Shown here piece by piece: positions 11,767-23,593 of a stretch of 64,000 nt of DNA. The translations under genes and the position numbers were made by a program. The stretch is from Aquilaria yunnanensis (lineage: Eukaryota; Streptophyta; Magnoliopsida; Malvales; Thymelaeaceae): assembly GCA_039654915.1 (NCBI GenBank), contig CM077598.1:69158041-69222040 (forward strand), in the 5' to 3' direction. The stretch's first letter is position 1, and every line of letters starts with the position of its first letter. The notes beneath the pieces are model-generated. The model saw only the letters and a list, made by a program, of their open reading frames with translations. It was not told the DNA's origin and made no database searches.

Positions 11767-12351
11767 CACATATCATGTGGAGGGTTTTGTATGATCAAGA
11801 TGGGATTTGTCCCTCCTATGTAATGGGAGTGATATCTTCGGGCCCTTGATAGAGTAGGACTTAGAAAATGCATGGCCATGCTCGGATGAGTTGATATATG
11901 ATATCAATGTCATCAGTTTAAGTTAGTCTACTCGATAATCAAGAAACCAAAGATTGGGCTATACGAGAGTGACACATTCCATGTCTCGTGCTTAGTCTTG
12001 ATATCTTGGACAAAGGGACAATGGCATATATGGGTAATGATCATAAAGGTTTAGTCGAATAACCGACAATCTTGTCACTTGGGTAGTAATGATGTGTTGC
12101 TAGACACCACTCATTGCTTATGATCATAAATGTGATTTATGATTAGTGCCAGCGTGGTAAAATCTTATTGGGTCACACACATATAGCTATTTGGATTATT
12201 AGAGTGCATGGGCTAATTATTTGGGTTATGGTTTCATAATAATTTCGTATTAATAATGGGCCCAAAAGTTGAGCCATTATTAATCCCAAAATTAAAGCCT
12301 AATTAGATTAGGGCTTTAAAACGCATTAGGCCTAAAAGTTGAGTCTCACAA
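11767..12351 (+). repeat. Copia solo LTR, copy 3, segment 2
   Basis: It resumes the copia LTR at CACATATCATGTGG after the nested LTR. It runs to CACAA (12347-12351), the left target duplication of Tat element A. Confidence 0.92.
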
Positions 12352-13101
12352 TGATGCCCTCCAGCATCTCTGTCCAGTGACATGGTGAATTCCGAGGGAG
12401 CTTCCGGGGGGGAAGGACGTCTTGCGGAGATATTCCCCAGGTGGGAAAATGCCTGAAAAGCTCAGAAAAAAGGGTTAGGAGGACCCCGGGATGGTTTTCC
12501 GGGGAGGAGCCTCCGACGCCCAAGTTAGTACTCTGATAATGAATAAAGTAGGCCCGCTAGAAAGGTGCGAGAGTTAGCCTGCATATATTTTCAGCTATGG
12601 GTGAGGGCTGCCCAGGGAGAGGGGATGGATGGCTCCCTTGCCAAGTCCTTTTTCCCAGTATTTACAGAAATGCCCGCCCCGTTCAGATCCTGACACGTGT
12701 TCGGCTAGATCCTTTCAGGGCGTAGGGGACAGGTAGCCATCTTCAGGCTCCTGGTTTTGTGGCTGAGATAGGACTTGGGAGACGTCAGTGTGTCAAGTCG
12801 CCGCTTCAGGCGACGTGTGGGTTTCCTGTCAGAGGATCCTTAAATGCTCATTAAATGCTCATGCCGTACTCCCGAAGTCCATGGCCGAGGTCATCCTTTG
12901 GTACGGACGATGCCCTTCGGGAAATATGCCCGCAGTTCGGGGGAGTTCCCTGTTTCAGGTTCCGCCTTCGGGGAGATCTCCTTCGGCTTGCAATAGTTGA
13001 TTCTCCGTTTCCGAAGGCGATTTGTTTTGTACCTCGGGGGGCTAAAAGTTTCCTGTCGCTCCGGGTTCGGGTTAGATAGAGGCTATAGCCTTCGGCTATC
13101 A
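12352..13101 (-). repeat. Tat A 3' LTR
   Basis: Read on the minus strand it starts TGATAGCC and ends GGGCATCA. It is the same length as the 5' LTR at 31561-32310 and differs at a modest number of sites. A CACGTG G-box and a TATA-like box lie in U3/R near 12650-12700. It retains the U5 ATG that in the 5' copy starts gag. Confidence 0.92.
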
Positions 13102-13122
13102 CATGCCCTCCTTTGGAAAGCC
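13102..13122 (-). other. Tat A polypurine tract
   Basis: Read on the minus strand, a purine-rich run (CCAAAGGAGGGCATG) lies immediately before the 3' LTR start TGATAGCC. This is the expected plus-strand priming site. Element G is inserted only about 10 bp farther in. Confidence 0.75.
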
Positions 13123-13131
13123 GAAGTGGAG

Positions 13132-15641
13132 TGTTACGGCCCTTCTAGAGGGAGGTAAGGACTTTAGAATTTAGTTTAGAAGTTTAATTTAAGTTTGCCT
13201 AGCAAGAATTAAGAAGTTTGCCAAAGTTCACTAAGTTCCGACAAGAATAAAGCTCTGAACTAAGTTCAGGGGCAAAATGGTAATTTTGCACCCTGAGTGG
13301 CCGGGACGAGTCCCGAGTGTTTTAAAATGAATTTTTAGAACTTAAATTTTAACCTTAACTCAAACTCAACAAATAGACAAGAATTTAATCAAGAACTGTC
13401 AAGTTACAAAGATGGGGGACCTAATTGCACTTAACTTGAAACCTTGGTGATCTTGGTTGCTAAGTGAGGGTTTAAGAAGGGAAAGAGGGGGAGAAGCTGC
13501 CATTAACACGTTCTTAAGCTTCCCTCACTCATTTCTCTCTCAAATTGAACTTGGAATCAAGTGATCTTGGTGTCAAGAGGCGCAATTAAGGATGTTCAAG
13601 CTTGGAGAAGTGATTTTCAAGCTTGAATCCATGTTTTTGAGGCGTGGAAGAGTGTTTTTCTCCATCCCCTGTTTTTGAACGAGGTATGATTCATGTTCTT
13701 GATTGAATTCGTGTTATTTGGTTGATTGGAAGCTTGGGTTTTGGTTGAAAGATGTGTTTTTGATGTTTAGGAGCTTTGTTTTGGTTTGAATTTGTGTAGA
13801 ACTTTGGAAGCTTATTTGGAAGAGGAAGGGTTCGAATTCTTGCTTGTTCTTGGTGTTAAGGTAAGGGAGAAAGTGTTTTTAAGTTGTTGGATTGCTTTTG
13901 GATTGAAATGGATTGAGAAAGTTGAGTAATTTTTGGGTATGGTATGAAGAAACGTTTTGGGAATTATGATGGACTAGCTATGTTCGAAGGATTGGTTTGA
14001 TGCTTCTAATGCATCATAGTTTGGCTTTGATAGTTGGTTTTGTTCCTTGCAACATGTACTTCATGTGTATGAAATTTGGTAACTTTTGATGCATGTTTGC
14101 TATATGTATTTGGTTGCCAAAGTTCATAGCAGCAACCGGCCAAATTCTGCATTTTTGCAGAATTGGCGACGCGGCGCCAATTCGCCCGACGATTGGCGAC
14201 GCGTCGCCAATTTGTTTTTCGGTCACAGAGCGTTTGCTCGTCGGCGACGCGTCGCCAATCCCTTTTGCCTTTGGCGACGCGGCGCCAACACAAGAAAATG
14301 GGGGGTTTGACTTTTTGCTGCGTTGACCCGACCGAGACTACGGAAGGCTCGGAACGTGCCTAAGGGTCCGAGGATCCCGATGGTACTCCGAAACTTCCGA
14401 AAGTCCCACCGGAAGTATGAGTTTTCTTGAACTGTTTGAGGTAAGTAAGTTGCTTAGGCAACAAGTAAGGAAACAAATGTTGCAATTGAACTTAATTAGC
14501 TATCAATAGCTCAGGTGAGAGGTTTAGAACCCTCGTCGGCCTAGCCGTGCGGTAGCCACGAGGCCCCGAGGCGAAACCTTGTTCATCTAGTTTACATCAA
14601 AGAGGCCCTGCGGCCTAGTCTACAAGTCCCGTCATAAATTCCCCAGCATAACAACTAGGTGAGAGGTTCTATGTTTGAATGAGGCTTGCTAAGGTTCGCC
14701 CTTGAGCCATATGATAGGTTGCTAAGTGATAGCGCTTGGCCTATATGTCAGGTTGCTAAGTGATTGCGCTTGGCCTGTATATGTATCAGGTTGCTAAGTG
14801 ATTACACTTGGCCTGATACAGAGGACTACTTGAGGAGAGGTCTACCGGCCTAGTATATATATATATGACTAGTACCCTCATGCTGTGTGAGCTCGCAGCC
14901 AGAGTCCTAGCTTTTTCTTGCAGGTACATCGAAGACCCTTACTGAGAATGTTGAATTCTCACTCCCTGTTTGTTATGCAGAGTCTGGAGTAGCAGGACCG
15001 GATAATCACTGAGGATTATCACGGTAGTACCTTTTTGTCTGTAAAGGTACGGTAGTTGAGAAACTTTAAGTTTCTAGCCTGCTTAAGTGTTTAATTGGTC
15101 TGTTGGTCAGGCTGTGGTACTAACTTGCTTCTTCCTTTGGCTGCAGAGCCTAGTAGCAGTTGGCACAGGACTTGTGAGACTCGCCACTGGGACAGGAGTC
15201 CAAAGTGGGAGCTAGGGTAAAAGATCTCAGCAAAGTCTTGTATTTTGATACAGTACTTTATTTTGCCTCCGGTATTTATGTTATAAAGAGTCCTTGACTC
15301 AGGGGATTGTTCTCTGGGTGAGAGCATTAGTTACTTATGTATAAATGCTTTCACGAGCGGTGTATGTGTAGTTAATCACTCAAAAGTTGATTTTGCTATG
15401 CTTTGACATTTTGTATTTATTTATATAGAATTTTACTTAGCCGGCTAAATGTCTAAATGATTAAATGTTTTATGGTTTTAATAAACCAAGTCAAAGCATA
15501 AGTGCATACATATTGCATTTCTAGGTTAATCAACTAGTAGCATTGGATTTAATCCACACACATAACCAGCTAGCCAATTACAATCCACCGTGAGACAAAC
15601 GCTCACAGGGTATCCCGGGCAGGGGCACGGGGATCGTGTCA
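13132..15641 (+). repeat. Element G 5' LTR
   Basis: It starts TGTTACGGCCC and ends GGATCGTGTCA. It contains a cluster of GC-rich quasi-palindromes at about 14161-14291, short repeats of the form GGTTGCTAAGTGAT..CGCTTGGCCT at 14710-14820, and a TA run near 14855. The short frames at 14006-14363 run through the palindromes on both strands and are not called genes. Confidence 0.95.
14161..14291. repeat. Cluster of four GC-rich palindromes in the G LTR
   Basis: There are four copies of a near-palindrome built on TTGGCGACG: TTGGCGACGCGGCGCCAA, the perfect palindrome TTGGCGACGCGTCGCCAA, a copy with the left arm TCGGCGACG, and a final TTGGCGACGCGGCGCCAA. They occur within about 130 bp of otherwise AT-richer DNA and again in the right LTR at 21495-21625. 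There one copy has GACACGTCGCC, which breaks the symmetry. Confidence 0.95.
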
Positions 15642-15648
15642 GTGTTTT

Positions 15649-15660
15649 TGGTATCAGAGC
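15649..15660 (+). other. Element G primer-binding site
   Basis: TGGTATCAGAGC, seven bases after the 5' LTR end, is complementary to the 3' end of initiator methionine tRNA. Confidence 0.93.
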
Positions 15661-15783
15661 TAAGGGTTTATTTCATAGATATTGGAGGCTTAGACTGAGA
15701 TCTAGTAGTAAAGTCCAAGTGCTAGGAAGTTAGTACTGACCAACATCTGGGGAAATGTTGTCTGGCTGTGGTTGCAGGTTATT

Positions 15784-18700
15784 ATGGTTGATACGAGGTC
15801 TGTAACTTCGAGGGGGACTAGAGAACCTGGTGAAGGTTCTAGTGACCCAGTTGTGGCGAGGTTGGATGAGATATCCAGAGTGCTACAGAGTTTGACTGAG
15901 ACTATGGCTCAGGTGGCACAGGGTATGAACACTCTTGTAACAGAGATGTTCAGAGATTATGGGGACAGAGGTGTTGTCCAGGAGGAAGTTGAGCCACAAC
16001 AGGAACAGGAAAGGCATGCTGAGCAACAGCAAGTGCCTAGAGCTCAGGAACCTAGAAATCAAGTTCTTGAGGAGGTTGAGGAACCAGAGATGATGGAGGC
16101 TCCAAGGAGGGGAGACACTCCACATCAGATGAGACTGTTAGAAAAGTTTAAGACAGTTGATCCACCTAGCTTTGACGGGACAGGAGATCCTGATAGAGCA
16201 GAGGATTGGTTGTCTGTTATGAACCGACTCTTTACTTGTGGTGGCTATGAGACAGAGCAGAGGATGGTTCTAGTACCTTTCTTTCTGAGAGGGAGAGCCA
16301 GTCTTTGGTGGGACGACGTGATGGAGTTATTGGGGGAGAGTAATGGCACTCGTCCAGAGCACAAGAAAAAGGTGCTCAAGTGGTCAGACTTCGAGAAGAA
16401 GTTTAGACAGGAGTATATTAGTGAAGCTGCACAGGATCAGAGGAGGATCCAGTTTGAGAATCTGACACAGGGAGAGATGTCAGTACGAGAGTATGAGCAG
16501 CGTTACAACTCACTTATCCGGTATGCTCCATACATGTTGGGTAATGATGAGCTGAAAGCCAAGAAGTTTTCCCAGGGCCTGAAGCCTATTTTCAGGAGGT
16601 ATATGGCGACAGTTGACATCAGGAGTTATCGCCAGATGGTTCAGAAGGCATTGGCATTGGAAAGGGAATTCGAGGATTCCAGAGCACCTGTGAAAAAGGT
16701 GGAAGCTGGGCCATCTAACTTGGGGAAAAGTGCTGGAAAGCGACCAATGGTAGGGAACCAGGATCCATCTAAGAGGAGGAGGACAGGTGTGTGTCCTAGG
16801 TGCAGACGGTTCCATGGTGGAAGACCATGTACACTGGGCACAGATATTTGTAATGTCTGTGGTCAGAGAGGGCAATGGGCTAGGGACTGCCCAAGAGTTC
16901 GTTCAGTTACAGGTCCGCCTCGGGCTTTACCTCCAGTACCGCTTGCCATTGGGAACCGGCCTGGAGTAGTTGCTACAGCGGTGAACCCGAGAGTCTTCGC
17001 TTTGACGAACCAGGCGGCCAGAGAACCGCCAGCTGTACGAGGTAATTTTACTTTTCTGAGCAGTAGTGTTAGAGTGCTTTTCAATACGGGAGCTACTCTT
17101 TCAGTGATATCTTCTGCCTTGGTAGATAAGCATAGTTTACAGCGTGAAATTGCGGGTGAGTTGAGACTCATCAGGACTGCAGGGAGAGGTTTTATTGTGA
17201 CCAATGAAGTGGTTACTAGGTATCCTTTGCAGTTAGGTGATCATGACTTTTGTTGTGAGTTGTGGGTGATTGAGTTGAAATCATATGACCTGGTGCTAGG
17301 AATGGATTGGTTGAGTAAGCACAAGGCACGAATTAACTGTGCGAATCACTCAGTTGACATCATTGATGCTCAGGGAGCTAGAGTGACTTGCACAGGAGGG
17401 TTGGCATCTAGTGCTAAGAGTTTACACCTTAGACTTGTAGATACCATCCCTGTAGTTGGTGAAGAGGAGTATTACTCGTTGAATGGAGTAGCTATAGAGG
17501 AAGAGTTGGGAAGCATTCCTGTAGCTAATCAGTTTCCTGAGGTGTTTCCAGTGGAGTTACCTGGGTTACCACCTAGGAGGGATACTGAGTTTGCTATCCA
17601 TCTGCAACCAGGGGTTGAGCCTATTTCAGTACCACCTTATAGGATGTCGGCTCCTGAGATGGATGAGTTGAAGAAGCAGTTGGAGGAACTGCTAGGGAAA
17701 GGTTTCATAAGACCGAGTGTATCACCGTGGGGAGCTCCAGTATTATTTGTGAAGAAGAAGGATAGGACTTTCAGGTTGTGCATCGATTACAGGAAGTTGA
17801 ATGCAGTGACAGTTAAGAATAAGTATCCACTTCCTAGAATTGATGATTTGTTTGACAGACTCAGAGGAGCGAGAGTGTTTTCCAGGATTGATCTTCGATC
17901 TGGGTATTTTCAGATCAGAGTTAAGGAGGAAGACATTCCGAAGACTGCCTTCAGGACAAGGTACGGACATTATGAGTATACGGTTATGCCTTTTGGTGTG
18001 ACTAATGCTCCAGCAGTGTTTATGGAAGCTATGAATCGGATCTTTAAGCCATTTCTGGATCAGTTTGTTGAGGTCTTTATCGATGATATTCTGATCTATT
18101 CACAGTCTACAGCAGAGCATGAGGAGCACCTTAGAACGGTTTTGCAAGTGCTGAAGGATAATCAGTACTATGCAAAATTTTCTAAGTGTGAGTTTTGGTC
18201 CGAGAGGATTCAGTTTTTGGGGCATATTATCAGTGCTCAAGGTTTGTCAGTTGATCCTGAAAAGGTTCAAGCAGTGGTTGATTGGAGGAGACCGACTACA
18301 GTTACAGAGGTCAGGAGTTTCTTGGGTCTAGCAGGTTACTACAGACGCTTCATAGAGAAATTCTCTGTGATAGCTACGCCGTTGACAGCATTGACCAGGA
18401 AAGCTCAGAAATTTGAGTGGACACCGAAGTGTGAAGAAGCCTACATGAAGCTGAAGGAAAAGTTGACCAGTGCACCCATACTTGTGTTACCAGACCCGGA
18501 CAGAGCCTTTACAGTTTATACTGATGCGTCAGGTTCAGGTTTGGGTTGTGTTCTACATCAGGACAGTCAGGTGATTGCTTATGGTTCGAGACAGCTGAGG
18601 CCTAATGAGTTGAACTACCCTGTTCATGATCTTGAGCTTGCAGCAGTGATCTTTGCACTGAAACTATGGAGACATTATTTGATGGGAAGATCGTTCAGAA

Positions 18701-20508
18701 TCTTCACTGATCACAAGAGTTTGAAGTATTTGTTTACTCAGAAGGATCTGAACATGAGACAGCGGCGATGGATTGAGTACATTAAAGACTATGATTGTTC
18801 GATCGAGTATTGTGCTGGTAAAGGGAACGTGGTAGCAGATGCTTTGAGCCGGAAGTACACAGGAGTGATCTTGTCCAAGGATCAGGCTACAGATTCTTCA
18901 GAAGGAGCATTGAAGGATTGTTTCTTAGCTTTGCATGAATTATGGCAAAGTCGAGAAAAATCCTTAGTCTACATTTTGGAGATTCAGACGGCTTGGTTAG
19001 CCAGAGTCAGAGAAGCTCAGTTAAAAGATCCATTGTTGAAGAAGATTTCAGGTGAAGCTAAGACTGGTGCTTTGAAGTAAGAGTTCAAGTACAAAGATGG
19101 AATACTGCATTATGGTGATCGACTCTATGTGTCGAATGTTGAGGGACTTAGACAGCAAGTCCTACAGGAGGCACATAGTAGTACATTGAGTATTCACCCT
19201 GGTGTTAGTAAGATGTATCAAGATCTGAAAACACATTTTTGGTGGCCAGGACTGAAGAGAGATGTATGAGGACATGTGGCAAAGTGTTTGACATGTCAGG
19301 TGGTGAAAGCTGAACACCAGAAACCAGCGGGCACACTTCAGAGTTTATCTCTACCAGTGAGGAAGTGGGGATCCGTTACTATGGATTTCCTAGTGGGGTT
19401 ACCGACCACCCGGAGTCAGCATGATGCTATTTGGGTAGTGGTTGACAGGTTGACGAAGTCGGCACACTTTATACCGATCAGAGTCACCTATACATTGGAG
19501 AGGTTGGCTCAGTTATATCTCAGGGAGATTGTGAGACTCCATGGGATACCGGATCAGATCATATCAGACAGAGATCCACGATTTACATCACAGTTTTGGA
19601 ATGCTTTTCAGGAAGCATTGGGCAGTAAAGTTAGCCTCAGTACTGCTTTTCATCCACAGACTGACGGACAGTCAGAGAGGGTGATTCAGACTTTGGAGGA
19701 CATGCTACGCATGTGTGTCATTGATTTCAGAGGTGATTGGGATCAGCACTTACCACTGATCGAGTTTGCCTATAATAACAGTCATCAATCTGTTATTAGA
19801 ATGGCGCCCTATGAAGCTTTGTATGGGAGACGGTGTATGACACCTCATTGTTGGGCAGATCCGACGGACAGAGTGGTTATTGGACCTGAGATCATAGCTG
19901 ACACTACAGCTAAGATTAAATTGATTCAGCAGAGAATCAAAATAGCTAATGACAGACAGACTAAGTATGCAAACAGAAGGAGAAGAGAATTGAGTTTTGA
20001 GGTTGGTGACAAAGTACTTCTGAAAGTGTCGCCCATGAGAGGAGTTAGTCGTTTTGGACAGAGGGGCAAGTTAGCTCCAAGGTTCATTGGACCGTATGAA
20101 GTGTTAGAGAAAGTTGGGAAAGTTGCTTATCGGTTGGCTTTACCGCCTAACCTTTCTCAAGTGCATAACGTGTTTCACGTTAGTTTACTCAGGAAGTGCA
20201 CAGTTGAGCCCGGACAGGTAGTAAATCCTTCAGTGATACCCATTCAGGAGGACTTGACTTATGAAGAGAAACCAGTTCAGATTTTGGATAGGCAAGTCAA
20301 GAAACTGCGGACTAAGTGGATTCCGATGGTTAAGATCCTTTGGTCTAACCATAGTGAGGAGGAAGCTACCTGGGAGACAGAGCAGGATATGCTGAAAAGA
20401 TATCCTGGTGTTTTTCCAGAGTTGCAACGGAATTTGGGGGACCAAATTCCAGAAGGAGGGGAGAATGTTACGGCCCTTCTAGAGGGAGGTAAGGACTTTA
20501 GAATTTAG
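15784..20508 (+). pseudogene. gag-pol: Element G gag-pol polyprotein, two internal stops
   Basis: One frame of 1575 codons from the ATG at 15784 encodes the whole replication machinery: capsid, nucleocapsid, protease, reverse transcriptase, RNase H and integrase. Visible in order are a gag capsid region (about residues 135-265), a CCHC knuckle ([14 protein letters not shown] from residue 356), protease, RT with FIDD at 765-768, RNase H (YTDAS), an integrase HHCC zinc region, integrase D1201, D1262 and E1298 (35 residues between the last two), and a C-terminal chromodomain-like stretch from about residue 1490. The frame is broken by TAA at 19078 and TGA at 19267, both just before or within the integrase zinc region. 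The protease motif reads NTGA where DSGA or DTGA is usual, so the catalytic Asp is Asn434. It therefore cannot produce a complete enzyme set as it stands. The chromodomain points to the Tekay/Del clade. Confidence 0.94.
20450..20465 (+). other. Element G polypurine tract
   Basis: The purine run AGAAGGAGGGGAGAA directly before the 3' LTR start at 20466. Confidence 0.88.
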
Positions 20509-22975
20509 TTTAGAAGTTTAATTTAAGTTTGCCTAGCAAGAATTAAGAAGTTTGCCAAAGTTCACTAAGTTCCGACAAGAATAAAGCTCTGAACTAAGTT
20601 CAGGGGCAAAATGGTAATTTTGCACCCTGAGTGGCCGGGACGAGTCCCGAGTGTTTTAAAATGAATTTTTAGAACTTAAATTTTAACCTTAACTCAAACT
20701 CAACAAATAGACAAGAATTTAATCAAGAACTGTCAAGTTACAAAGATGGGGGACCTAATTGCACTTAACTTGAAACCTTGGTGATCTTGGTTGCTAAGTG
20801 AGGGTTTAAGAAGGGAAAGAGGGGGAGAAGCTGCCATTAACACGTTCTTAAGCTTCCCTCACTCATTTCTCTCTCAAATTGAACTTGGAATCAAGTGATC
20901 TTGGTGTCAAGAGGCGCAATTAAGGATGTTCAAGCTTGGAGAAGTGATTTTCAAGCTTGAATCCATGTTTTTGAGGCGTGGAAGAGTGTTTTTCTCCATC
21001 CCCTATTTTTGAACGAGGTATGATTCATGTTCTTGATTGAATTCGTGTTATTTGGTTGATTGGAAGCTTGGGTTTTGGTTGAAAGATGTGTTTTTGATGT
21101 TTAGGAGCTTTGTTTTGGTTTGAATTTGTGTAGAACTTTGGAAGCTTATTTGGAAGAGGAAGGGTTCGAATTCTTGCTTGTTCTTGGTGTTAAGGTAAGG
21201 GAGAAAGTGTTTTTAAGTTGTTGGATTGCTTTTGGATTGAAATGGATTGAGAAAGTTGAGTAATTTTTGGGTATGGTATGAAGAAACGTTTTGGGAATTA
21301 TGATGGACTAGCTATGTTCGAAGGATTGGTTTGATGCTTCTAATGCATCATAGTTTGGCTTTGATAGTTGGTTTTGTTCCTTGCAACATGTACTTCATGT
21401 GTATGAAATTTGGTAACTTTTGATGCATGTTTGCTATATGTATTTGGTTGCCAAAGTTCATAGCAGCAATCGGCCAAATTCTGCATTTTTGCAGAATTGG
21501 CGACGCGGCGCCAATTCGCCCGACGATTGGCGACACGTCGCCAATTTGTTTTTCGGTCACAGAGCGTTTGCTCGTCGGCGACGCGTCGCCAATCCCTTTT
21601 GCCTTTGGCGACGCGGCGCCAACACAAGAAAATGGGGGGTTTGACTTTTTGCTGCGTTGACCCGACCGAGACTACGGAAGGCTCGGAACGTGCCTAAGGG
21701 TCCGAGGATCCCGATGGTACTCCGAAACTTCCGAAAGTCCCACCGGAAGTATGAGTTTTGTTGAACTCTTTGAGGTAAGTAAGTTGCTTAGGCAACAAGT
21801 AAGGAAACAAATGTTGCAATTGAACTTAATTAGCTATCAATAGCTCAGGTGAGAGGTTTAGAACCCTCGTCGGCCTAGCCGTGCGGTAGCCACGAGGCCC
21901 CGAGGCGAAACCTTGTTCATCTAGTTTACATCAAAGAGGCCCTGCGGCCTAGTCTACAAGTCCCGTCATAAATTCCCCTGCATAACAACTAGGTGAGAGG
22001 TTCTATGTTTGAATGAGGCTTGCTAAGGTTCGCCCTTGAGCCATATGATAGGTTGCTAAGTGATAGCGCTTGGCCTATATGTCAGGTTGCTAAGTGATTG
22101 CGCTTGGCCTGTATATGTATCAGGTTGCTAAGTGATTACACTTGGCCTGATACAGAGGACTACTTGAGGAGAGGTCTACCGGCCTAGTATATATATATAT
22201 GACTAGTACCCTCATGCTGTGTGAGCTCGCAGCCAGAGTCCTAGCTTTTTCTTGCAGGTACATCGAAGACCCTTACTGAGAATGTTGAATTCTCACTCCC
22301 TGTTTGTTATGCAGAGTCTGGAGTAGCAGGACCGGATAATCACTGAGGATTATCACGGTAGTACCTTTTTGTCTGTAAAGGTACGGTAGTTGAGAAACTT
22401 TAAGTTTCTAGCCTGCTTAAGTGTTTAATTGGTCTGTTAGTCAGGCTGTGGTACTAACTTGCTTCTTCCTTTGGCTGCAGAGCCTAGTAGCACTTGGCAC
22501 AGGACTTGTGAGACTCGCCACTGGGACAGGAGTCCAAAGTGGGAGCTAGGGTAAAAGATCTCAGCAAAGTCTTGTATTTTGATACAGTACTTTATTTTGC
22601 CTCCGGTATTTATGTTATAAAGAGTCCTTGACTCAGGGGATTGTTCTCTGGGTGAGAGCATTAGTTACTTATGTATAAATGCTTTCACGAGCGGTGTATG
22701 TGTAGTTAATCACTCAAAAGTTGATTTTGCTATGCTTTGACATTTTGTATTTATTTATATAGAATTTTACTTAGCCGGCTAAATGTCTAAATGATTAAAT
22801 GTTTTATGGTTTTAATAAACCAAGTCAAAGCATAAGTGCATACATATTGCATTTCTAGGTTAATCAACTAGTAGCATTGGATTTAATCCACACACATAAC
22901 CAGCTAGCCAATTACAATCCACCGTGAGACAAACGCTCACAGGGTATCCCGGGCAGGGGCACGGGGATCGTGTCA
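20466..22975 (+). repeat. Element G 3' LTR
   Basis: Same length and nearly the same sequence as the 5' LTR. Differences seen by eye include A for G in the CCCTGTTTTTG run, GCAATCGG for GCAACCGG, GACACG for GACGCG, GTTGAACTCT for CTTGAACTGT, CCCTGCAT for CCCAGCAT, GTTAGTC for GTTGGTC and GCACTTGG for GCAGTTGG. Confidence 0.95.
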
Positions 22976-22980
22976 TGGAG

Positions 22981-23593
22981 ACTTCGGTTTGTAGTCTTTT
23001 CGAGGATGCTCTTTGGGAGTTTTTAGGGAGTAAAACCTGTGCCGAAGGTACACCTTTTGCCCGAAGATTATGGGCTGTTTGGCAATAGCCTGTCTTTTGG
23101 TGTCTTCGAGGCTACTTACTTCTATCTTTTTCCTTTTGCAGGTCTGTGCAGCGTCGCGTCCCAGTTTTTTAGGGGTGTCAGAAGGCGCGTCTCCTTTTTT
23201 GGCTTGATGGCTGACACGTGGCACTTAGTCATTGGTAGGGATTGTGCTGTAACGTCAAGCGTGCCTTTTTAGGCACGAAGGAGCAGTTATGGCAACGTTT
23301 CACCTTCGCCCAGCACTTAAGACGCCGGTTCGCCTGTCTCCCTTGGCCTATATATATGCTCACTCTATCATTTTTTCTCTTTTTGCTTTTTCTTTTGCTC
23401 TGGTTTTCCTTCTGCTTTTTGCGGCGGTTCTTTCACCTGAGCTTTTTTCCGATCACTTTTCACGACGGCGTCTTTACATACAGATTTCGGCAAGCGTTTT
23501 GGTGGGTTTTGATTTCCAGAACATTTTTTGTTCTTCTCAAAGTTTTTCCAAAGTTCGATGTTGCCTTTTTCTGAACTTGTTTTTCAGCCCAAG
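22981..23593 (+). promoter_or_regulatory. Promoter and leader of the Tat A antisense accessory gene
   Basis: This non-LTR stretch lies between the polypurine tract and the accessory-gene ATG. It has a perfect G-box (GACACGTGGC, core 23215-23220) about 130 bp before a TATA box (CCTATATATATG, 23346-23357), both oriented for plus-strand transcription. A pyrimidine-rich leader follows, ending TTTTTCAG just before the ATG at 23594, so a leader intron is possible. The same pair occurs in the fragment at 2448-3125. That it is a promoter is inferred; initiation cannot be seen from sequence. Confidence 0.65.

Larger units (their letters stand above)
13132..22975 (+). mobile_element. Full-length Ty3/gypsy chromovirus (Tekay/Del type), element G
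   Basis: Two 2510-bp LTRs (13132-15641 and 20466-22975) are flanked by perfect TGGAG duplications (13127-13131 and 22976-22980). A primer site for initiator methionine tRNA follows the left LTR, and a polypurine tract precedes the right one. A single gag-pol frame with a C-terminal chromodomain-like segment identifies a chromovirus. By eye the LTRs differ at only about eight positions, so this is the youngest insertion in the nest. The frame is nonetheless broken by two stop codons. Confidence 0.95.

Noticed and set aside
12332..12523. Frame MGVGGSSPENHPG..., also at 6077, 31394 and 43661
   Set aside because: A frame across the structured R/U5 region of Tat LTRs that overlaps the true gag start in another frame. 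Similarity among copies is that of the LTR DNA.
14006..14363. Overlapping frames on both strands with repeated GDASPI / WRRVAN peptides, also at 21340-21697
   Set aside because: They are translations of the GC-rich palindromes in the G LTR. The repeats exist in all frames and both strands, and no start context or homology supports a protein.
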